Source: QHVT01 sp036389275 (GTDB lineage: Bacteria > Acidobacteriota > Thermoanaerobaculia > Gp7-AA8). Taken from it: a stretch of 64,000 nucleotides of DNA. The stretch is from NCBI GenBank assembly GCA_036389275.1, contig DASVQE010000080.1:1-64000 (forward strand), given 5' to 3'. The position numbers and the translations under genes were made by a program. The first letter of the stretch is position 1, and every line of letters starts with the position of its first letter. This document shows, piece by piece, positions 25,763-35,500 of this stretch. The notes under the pieces are model-generated. The model did no database searches, was not told where the DNA came from, and saw nothing but the letters and a program-made list of their open reading frames with translations.

Positions 25763-26586
25763 TGCGACCGCTCATCAAAGCAGCGCCTCCCGCCGCGGCA
25801 GCGATCTTCGAAGCAGACCGCCTCATGAGCGCGATCGGCCCCTACTGCTCGCTCTGCGAAGTGCCGCTTCACGCACAGCCGTCGATCTGGGACAGCGGCG
25901 CCGACCGCATCCGCGCGCGCGTGGAAGAGGATCGGTGGCAGGAGCTCCTCGTCTTATGCAGTGACTGCGCGTACTGGCAGCGGCACTCGCGCGGCGACGG
26001 CAGCGAGCTGATGCTGCCGCACCACGCCACCACCTTCCGCGTGGAAGGCGACTCCCCGTATGTCTACACGCGCGAACGGGTGACGTTGCGCGTCATCGAT
26101 GAGAGCGGCGGCGTCGAGTCGAGCGAGACCGATGCGGCGATCGTCGGCGGAACGACGGCAGCGGCGGCGAACACGGTCCGCCGTTTCCGCCTGAACACAC
26201 CGTATTACGACGACGCAGCGAAGACGATGACCGTGCCGCGTTCCGCCTATCTCTCGCTCGCCGACCGGCGCGTCACGCTCCGCACGGAGGCGTGGAAGCG
26301 GGCGGAGGCGCTGGCGGAGATCGCCGCGTCGTGGCGTGACGAGCCGAGGCTCGCGCGCGCGTTCGAAGGCCTCCGGCACGTCATCGAGCAGACCGGCTTC
26401 TGGTCGGTGTGGCTGACCGTGTTCTGGCGCGCCTTCCCGCAGAGCGAAGTGCTGGCGCCGCTGTTCACTCCGGATCGGGCGCCGCGCTCCCGGCGCCCGC
26501 TGCCGCCGGGTGCCGCCGCGCTTCCTCCAGAGACTGCGTCCACGCTGCTTCGCGGCACCGCTCCCGGCGTTCTCAAAATGAGGTGA
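25762..26586 (+). CDS. Degenerate HNH-like protein (274 aa), second of the pair
   Basis: 274 residues, no signal peptide. Keeps the two zinc knuckles of its neighbour (YCSLCEV near residue 28 and VLCSDCAYW near 66) but lacks the EH and N-x2-K residues between and after them, so it is probably a catalytically dead HNH fold or a zinc-binding partner. The C-terminal half contains TGFWSVWLTVFWRAFP, matching the neighbour. Start ATG 25762 overlaps the previous stop by one base; the stop (26584-26586) lies two bases before the giant gene's GTG, so all three genes appear to be one operon. Confidence 0.6.
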   Translation: MRPLIKAAPPAAAAIFEADRLMSAIGPYCSLCEVPLHAQPSIWDSGADRIRARVEEDRWQELLVLCSDCAYWQRHSRGDGSELMLPHHATTFRVEGDSPYVYTRERVTLRVIDESGGVESSETDAAIVGGTTAAAANTVRRFRLNTPYYDDAAKTMTVPRSAYLSLADRRVTLRTEAWKRAEALAEIAASWRDEPRLARAFEGLRHVIEQTGFWSVWLTVFWRAFPQSEVLAPLFTPDRAPRSRRPLPPGAAALPPETASTLLRGTAPGVLKMR

Positions 26587-26588
26587 TC

Positions 26589-29500
26589 GTGTCCGACACC
26601 AGAGTGGACGGCTCTGCGCCGTCCGCGCCACTTGTATCGATCGACTCGTCCACGGATGTCGTCCGGATCGTCTGGGCCGGGCGGGCGGATGCAGGCGGCT
26701 ACGAAGTCGAGCTTCATTCGCCGCGCGGCGTGCATGCGAGCTGGAGGGCCGGCGCGCAGGAGCGCGAGCTCTCGCTGCCGGCCATGCTCCTGCCGCCGCG
26801 CAGCGCCGCGTACGCCGTGCGCGTCCGCGCGGTCGGCAAGGGCGCGCCCGGCACTTGGAGCGCGCCGCAGCAGGTCGTGGCGGCGGAGCAAACGAAACCA
26901 GACGGCGGGACGCCGGACGACGCGCGCGGCGCGAACACGCTGCTGCCGGCGCCGCTGCTGCAGGTGACGTATCAGGCCGGCGCCGTCGTTCTCGATTACA
27001 CGCCGGTCAGCGGCGCGACCAGCTACACGGGCCAGATCCTCTCCGGCAGCACCATCGTGGCGACGCAGTCGTCGGCGGCGCAGTCGATGTCGTTCTCCGC
27101 GTCGCAGTACGGCCTCGCCGCCGGCACGACGTACACCGTGCGCGTTGCCGCCACCGCCGGCGGCGCGAATGGCTCGTGGAGTTTCGCGCAGTCGGTGACC
27201 ATCGTGAACCTCGACGCGCCGGCGCCCGTCACCACCTTCGCCGGCGGAACCCTGTACGGCAATGTGCAGAGCGCCGTCGCGAACGCGCAGTTCTACGCGT
27301 TTCAAGCATGGAGTGACGCCGGCGGCACGAACGAGCTGCTGGCGGAAGCATTCGCGGCACCCGATGCACTTCCCGCCGCATTCGAGGGCTCGTTCACCGA
27401 CGGACAAACGTACACAGTGCGCGCACAAGCCGTCGAGGGCAACGCACTGAGCGCATGGAGCGCTTTCACGCCGATCACCGTGCAGGTCCTCACGCCTCCG
27501 CTGCTGACGCTGACCTACACGGCGCCGAACCTCAACGCCTCGTGGCCGCAGGTCGCGGCCCTGACGCAGTATCAGTTTCAGCTCTGGACCGCCGGCGCAA
27601 GCCCCCAGCTCGTCGACGACCAGACGCTCACCGCCGCGCCGTATTCGGTGCAGATCGGCAGCGGTTTGGTCGAGGATCAGATCTATCAGGGACAGGTGCG
27701 CTCGCAGAGCGGTCTGAACTCGAGCGTCTGGTCGACGGCTCAGGTGCAGGCCAGCGTGCTCGATCTGCGATTGCAGGCGTTGTACGACAGTCTGAATGCG
27801 AACTGGGGCGGCGGCGCGACGCTGACGCTCGACGCGGCGACGCTCACTACGCCGGGCGCCGCGATCGCCACGCTGATTCAGAACAACCTCGGTCCCGGGC
27901 CGCTGGTGCTCGGCGGCACGATTGCGCTCACCTCCGACCCCGTTGCGGACACCGTCACCGCCAGCGGCAGCGCGAACGGCCCGCTCCTCGGCGTCGGCCA
28001 ACCGACCGTCACGGCGGTCTTCAGCGTCTCGGGCACCGCGATCGTAGCGAACATCACCGTCGCCGTCGGGCCGGGCTACTCGCTCGCGGCCACGTTCCCG
28101 GCACTCCAGCAGACGCAGGCAGCCGATCTGACGTGGAACGACGACACCGCTGCCAGTCCCGCGTTCGTGCTTTCGAGTCTCGGCGCGCCGGCGACCGCGC
28201 CCTACGGGCCGCTCGTGGCCGGCCTCAATTTCTACGGCTCGCTGAACCTGAGCGGCAGCGCCGCCGCGCTGCTCGCGCTCATTCCGGGCGTTACGAATCC
28301 TCTGCCGCTCACCGGCGCGATCGTCGGAGGCGCGGCGAGCGATACCTTCTCGTTCCAGCTCTCAACGACCGTGCCGCCGGTCTCGTTCAGCAACCTGCCG
28401 AATCTGAGCACGCTCTCGTTCGCCTCGCCACAGTTCATCGTCTACGGTGCCGGCACGCGCGAGAGCGCCGCGCATGCGTTGTGGATCGGCGCGGATGTAA
28501 TCGCCGGCGGCGTGACGCTGCCGCTCGTCGTGCAGCTGCCGATGGGCGGCGCGAGCGGCTGGGTCATCCTGCTGCGGCCGGGCAGCGCCATCCCGCTTCC
28601 GAGCCTCACCTCGTTCTTCGGCTTCGTCACCGGCACCACGATCGGGAGCGCGCTGCCGGCGGCGGTGACGTCGCAGACCGGGTTGCAGATCGTCACATTC
28701 CGCCTCGCGTTGCTCCCTACCTTCGACGCTTTCAGCTCGTTCTCGATGACGATCAGCAGCGGCACGAACGCTTCGGCGAATCCGTTGTGGTCACCGCTGC
28801 CGGGCGTGCTCGATCTCACCTCGCTGCGCCTGTTCATCGCCGTCGTGCCGAGCGGCGACTCCGTTTCGGTAAGCGGCTCGATCGGCGGGACCGTGCTGCT
28901 CGGAGGTACGCTGCAACTCGGCGCGAACCTCCTGCTGCCGATCGGAACCGGTAACTGGACCTTCACGGCCAGCTCGTCGACATCGCTGGCGAGCCTCGAC
29001 GCGTTCAACAGCACCGTCGGCGGCAGCTCGTTCGCGGCGCTGCTGCCGGCGAGCCTCGGCGCGCTGCCTCAGTTCACGCTCGGCAGCCTCACACTGATCG
29101 TCAATCCGACCGGCCCGACGCTCGTCTCCACTGCCATCGTCTTCTACAGCAACTCGCCGTGGCACATCGTCGGCGACCAGCTCGTGCTCGACCAGCTGTC
29201 GATCGACCTGACCATCGCCAGCCCTGCATCGAGCCCGCTCGTTACCGGAACGATCCAGGCGCAGCTCGTCCTCGGCAGCGTCCGCATCAGCGCGATCGTC
29301 GCGAACCCGACCGGCAGCGGCTGGACGCTGGTGGTCGGGAGTGACGCCGTGCCGCTGCCGTCGCTCAGCGATCTGGCGAACTTCGTCGGCGGCTCCGGCG
29401 CGGCGGCGCTGCTGCCGTCGTCGCTCGCCTCGGCATCGTTCACGCTGACGGACGTCTCGGTCGCGGCCGACCTCTCCAATTCGACGTTGCAGTCGATCGG

Positions 29501-32500
29501 GTTCACGCTCGGCACCAGCGACACCTGGGTGATCCTCGGGCCCGACCTGCTCGAAGCGGGCGAAGCGAGCGTCACGCTCGCGCTGGACTGGACGAGCGGC
29601 GCACTGATCACAACGGGCAACATCGCCGGCACCGTGCTCGTCGCCGGCGCCTCGTTTCTCCTCGACGCCACCTACGCCGGTGCCGCCTGGACCATCTCGG
29701 CCACGATGGCGCCGCCGAGCGGCACGACGGGCGTGCTCGACTTCTCCTCGGCACTCACGCAGCTCGACCTCGGCTCGACGTTCGTGGTGCCGTCGTCCGT
29801 CGGGCTGCCGGCGCTGCAGCTCACCGGCGGCTCGTTCGTCTATGTACCGTCCACCGGAGCGCTGTCGATCGCCGCCACCTCTTCGCTGAACTGGCCCATC
29901 GCATTCGGCAGCGGGACCAATCCGATGCAGATCGCCTCGCTCGGCGCGAGCGTCAACCGGCTCGCCAACGGCGCCGGATGGAACGCGTCGATCGACGGCG
30001 CGCTCACCTACAGCGGTCTCTCGGCCACGGCTTCGCTCGTTCTCGGCAGCGCGGGCACCGACACGATCATTACGGCGAGCGTCGGCAACCTCTCCGCCGC
30101 GAACGTGCCGGTGCTGGCGGACAACCTCGCGCAGGACTCGAGCGGCACGAACTCGTGGAGCACGATCGCCTTTCCCTCCGACTTTCCGTCGATCGGACTG
30201 GCGCAGGCGCAGCTCTACCTCAACCTGACGAACAGCACCTTCGTCCTGACCGGCTCGTCGTCGGTGTTCGGCACCGCGGCTTTTGTCGTACAGCAGCAGA
30301 GCAACGTCTGGGGAGCCGCGCTCGGCGTGAACCTCTCCTCCGACGGCCAGCCATGGACGTTCAGCCAGATCTCGGCCGGCCTCGCCGCGGCCGGCTCCTT
30401 CTTCAACATCGATCAGGCTTCAGCTGCGATCGCCATCTCCAACATCGACGGCCAGTCCCTGGCCCCGATCGCGAGACAGGTTCCCGAGCTCGCCAACGCG
30501 TTGCCGGCCACGGTCCGCCGCGGCGCGAATTTCTACGGCGTCCTTCATTTCAGCAGCGCCGTCGTCGCCAACGTGCCGCGCATCCTCGGCACCGACGCCG
30601 GCACGACCGTCACGCTCTATGCGCTGATCGCGCAGAGCTCGGCCGATTCGTACTTCGAAGTCGATCTCGATCAATACACGCTCGCCGGCGTCGTCACCTT
30701 CTCCGGCGTAGTGCTCAAATACCAGCCGGCCACCAGCCCGAGTCTTTCGCTGGCCGGCACCGTTTCAATCCCGATCGGCGCCTCGACGCTCGTCTTCAAC
30801 GGCAGCATGCAGGTCGGCGCAACGTCGGCGCGCTTTGCGGTGCAACAGACCGCGCAGAACATCTTCCAGCCTTTCGGCATGCACGGCATCACCATCTCCG
30901 ACGTCGGCGCCACGATCGACTACACCTTCCCCGATGCAGCGACTTCGACGCTGGTCGTGCAGGTGAGCGGCACCACCCAGATCGGATCGGTGGCGAACCT
31001 GACCGGAGTGATTTACGTCGTCGACGGCACGCCCACGATCGCAGCCATCAGCGTCACCGACTTCAACATCACCAACCTCTTCTCGCAGAATATCGGCGTG
31101 AGCTGGCCGGCCGCGCTCGTGCCGGTCGTCTTCACCTCCGGCGCCGTCTATTACTCGAACGCGCAAGGCGCGCTGACGCTCGGCGGCGTCGTCTACCAAC
31201 CCGGCTTCAACGTCAACGCGCAGTTGCTCCTGTTCGGCGTGCCGGCTACGTTGACGTTCTCGGTCGTCCCCAATCAGGGGGTGACCGCGACCGGTCTGCT
31301 GAACAACCCGATCGACTGGGGCTTCATCGTGATCCGCGGCACGACGGCACAGGTGGGTCCGTCGGCGTCGCTGGCGACGTATCCGACCACGACCTTCACG
31401 CTGGTGGCCGGTTTCGCAATCCTCGGCACCGATGTCGGCACCGTGACGTTCGCGATCGCGAAGAGCACGACCGCCGACGAGAACGTCGCCACAATGACGT
31501 TCAGCAAGGATGTCGGCGCGCCGTTCGGCACCATCACCCTGACGATCAGCTGGAGCGAGTCACAGGGCCTGCGCTTTGAGAATTTCCCACTCGACTTTCC
31601 GGCGAATTTCGAGATCCCGGACATCAATTTCCCGAGCGGCGCGTGCGTCGGCAAGCAGATCCTCCAGTCGCTGCCGATCGACACCACCTACAACCTCGAC
31701 AGCAGTTTCAGCTTCACCAGCGGCGCGCTGGTGATCACGTTCCAGGGTTCGTTCGCGCTGACGGCGATGAATCAGCAAGTGCTGACGATCCAATTGCAGA
31801 CGCTCACGGCCACCATCCCTCCGCCCACCGGCGGCAGCGGTGCGCTGCAGTGGAGCGACATCCCCGGGTGGATCGCTACGACCATCATCGACAACGCCGG
31901 CGCGATGCTCCAGCAGGTTCTCAACGATCCCGCGAGCATGGCCAAGCTGCTGGCGATCGAGGGAGTGAAGTACGCAGCGTCGGCGCTGGTCGACGCGCTG
32001 GTCTGCGAGAACGCGGAGCTGTGGGGCGCCAGCGTCGCCGAGTCGTTCGTCGCCGCGGCCGGCTCGCCGTTCGTCAGCGATATGGTCATCGGCGGCATCA
32101 GCGTCGCCGTCGGCGGCGTCGGCGTAGCGACCGGCGCGGGCGGTAGCACCACGGTGGGCGGTGGTGGCGGCGGCGGCTCGGACCCTCCGCCGCCACCCGG
32201 CACGCCGGGCAACCTGACGCTGAATTACACCGGTGACGTGCTGTACCTCGGCTGGAGCAGCGCGTCGAACGCGCAGACGTACGCATGGCTGGTGCAGTCG
32301 GGAAGCGCCACGCTGGCGACGCAGCCGTCGACCACAGCGACTTCCGCGACGGTGCAGGGGTCGTCATCGATGTGGGGCGGCTCGTACACGCTGACCGTCG
32401 TCGCGAACAATCAGGGCGTGCTCGGTTCCCGCGCCAGCGCGAGCTACCAGGTACCGACGCCGCAGAGCGTCGCGTCCGCGCAGCAGTCGGGCGGAACCGC

Positions 32501-35500
32501 CATCGCGCAGGCCGCCACGGTCATCCGCACGATCTTCCCGAGCGTCGGCGTCACAGCGATGGGGAACGCGCTGATCGCCGCCTACTCCGCGCAGGATCCG
32601 TCAACGAATGCGACCGCCGTGGCGACGGCGCTGCGCAACGGCGGCTTCTCGCAGAACGAGAGCGACGCCGCGCTGCCGGAGCTCTCATGGTCGCCTGCCA
32701 TCACCTCGCAACAGGTAGCGAGCGCCATTCAGGTGGCGTACGCGCTCGACCAGAACGCGTTTGCGCAGTACCTCGCCCAACACGGCGTCGGCGCGGTGGA
32801 CGCGGCGCAGATGCTGGCCGGCACGTTCACGCTCACCGCAGGGCAGGTCATCAGCCTGCTGCAGGCGAACTACTCCGGCCTCGGCGCGCAGACGCTCGTC
32901 GCCGCCCTGGCCGCCTCGGGCTATCCGATGGCGGACACCGCCGCCGCCGTGCAGGCCGCGGTGGCGACACCGATCGCCGAGATGGCGGCATACCTCGTCG
33001 CATCGTTCGCCGCGCAGAATCCGACGCCTTCAGCGGTAGCGCTCGTGCTGATCGGACTCTCCTCGGGGTTGACGCCGCTGCAGCTCGTGCAGGCGTTGCT
33101 GAGTGGCTTCAGCGCGCTCACGCCTGTGCAGGCGGCGCAGGCGCTCGTGTCCGCGTTTACGACTCCGCAGCCGATCGATGCGACAACGGTGGCCGCCACG
33201 CTCGCAGCGGCGTTCACCGCGCTCGCGCCATCCGACCTCGCCATCGCGCTCGTGGCCGCGTTCGTGTCGCCGGCCATCACGCCGAACGACGTCGCCGCCG
33301 CACTGGCCGCGCTCTCACCGCAGCCGGCGCTCGATGACGTCGCCATCGCGCTCGTCGCTGCGTTCACGACGCCGCAACCGATCGCTCCGGCGGCGGCGGC
33401 GGCCGCGCTGGTCGCCGCGTACACGTCAGCTAAGACGGTGGCGCTGGGCGGCGCGCTCGTGGCGGCCTTCACGACGCCGGCACCGATCGACGCGAGCGCC
33501 GTTGCCGCTGCGCTCGCCGCCGCGCAGCCGACGCTCACCGCAAACGAGCTGGCCACCGCGCTGTCGCAGATCTTCGCCGGCATTTCGCAGAACGACGTCG
33601 CCGTCGCGCTCGTCGCCGCCGTCGCCGGCGCGTCGCTGCAGCAGATCGGCAGCGCGCTCGTGGCGGCATTTGGCACCGCGGCGACGGTCTCCACGATCGC
33701 CGTCGCCCTGACGACCGCGGTGCCGGCGGCGACGCCGGGAGAGGTAGCGCAGACGCTCGCCGGCCTTTTTCCCACGCTGACGGCGGCCGATCTCGCCGTC
33801 ACACTCGTCGGCGCATTCGCGCAACCGTCGCCGCTGGCACCGTCCGCTGTGATGACCGCGCTCCTGACGGCGATCCCGACCCTCACCGCGACGGCCGCGG
33901 CGCAGGCGCTCGTCGCCGCGTTCGTGACGCCGGCGGCGATCACACCGGTCGAAGTCGTCCAGCAACTCGTCGCCGTCACCTTTGCGCCGCCGCTCGCACC
34001 GTCCGACGTCGCCGTAGCCCTTGCGGCCGCGTGGAGCGGCGAAGGCGCGCTCGATGCCGCGCAGGTGCTGGCGGCGATGATCGCCGGCTACGCCACCGCC
34101 GTTCCATCGCCGTCGCTCCTGGGTGCCGCGATCGTCGCCGCCTTCTCCACGACCACGGCTTCACAGCTCGCGCAGACGCTGCAGAGCGCACCGTTCGATC
34201 CGCTCCTCGCGATCGGCGAAACCGCGGTGGCCGTTGCCGCGGCGATGCCTGCCGTGACCGCGCCGGAACTCGGCGCGGCGCTGCTGACGGCGTACGCCGC
34301 CTCATCGCCGACAGCCGCCGCGCTCGCCGGCGCGATCGTGGCGGCGCTTCCGTCCACCACCGCCACGACGCTCGCGCAGCTGCTGGTGGCGAGCTTCTCG
34401 ACGCCGACGCCGATCACGCCGGCCGCGACCGCCGCGGCGATCGTAGCGGCCATGACGAATGCGCCCGTCGCCCTCGACGCGCTCGTCACCGCGCTGCAGA
34501 CGGCGTTCACGTCGACGCCGCTCACCCTCGCCGCCGCGGCCGCGGCCATCGAGCAGGCGTATGCCGGGACGAACCCGGTAGCGGCGGGTGCGGTGGCCGC
34601 TGCGCTCGTGACCGGATGGACCCCGGCGCCTGCATTGAACGACGTCGCCGTGGCCATCGCCGCGGCATTCACGCTCACCCCGACCGAGCTCGCGGCGGCG
34701 CTCCTCGTCGCCGCGCCGTCCGCCACGCTCGCGCAACTGGCCGCCGCGGTGGTCGCGGCGGTCGCCGCCATCACCGCGAGCGACCTCGCCGCGGCACTCG
34801 TGGGCGCCGTTCCGGCGAGCACGCAGAACGGCGTTGCGCAGGCGCTCGTCTCCGCGATCGGCAGCATCGCCGCGACGGCCACCGGGCAGGCGCTGGTGCA
34901 GGCATTCGGTGATGCGGCGACGATCGCCACCGTTGCCGCCGCTCTCGCCGCGGCAGCGTTCGACCTCGCGCAGACCACGGGCGCGCTGAACACCATCTTC
35001 ACGCCGCAGCCGGGTGCGCTGGCGGCGGTGCTCACCGCCGCATTCGCGACCGCCACTGCCACCGACGTGCTGCAGGCGCTGCTCACGGTGTACACCGCCT
35101 CCGTCGTCACGCCGCCCGTCGGTGCCGCGGCGCTGGTGAGCGCGTTCACGGCGCGGGCGCCGCTCACCGCATCTGCGATCGCGATCGCACTCGTCGCCGT
35201 CTACACGACACCGGTCGCGATCACGGCCGCCGAAGTGGCGCAGGCGCTCGTCGCCGCGCTTCCCGGCGCAGCGCAACGCGACGTCGCCATCGCGCTGGTG
35301 GCGGCGTTCACGCAGCCGGCGGCGATCGCGGCCGGCGAAGTGGCGCAGGCGCTGGTGGCGGCGTTCGCCGCCGATGCCACCGCACCCAGCGTCGCCCTGG
35401 CGCTCGTGGCGGCGTTCCCGGCCCTGACGCCGCCGGAGACAATCGCTGCGCTGCAGACCGCCTTCACGCTCACGGTGCCGCAGCAGGCAGTGTCGCTGGT

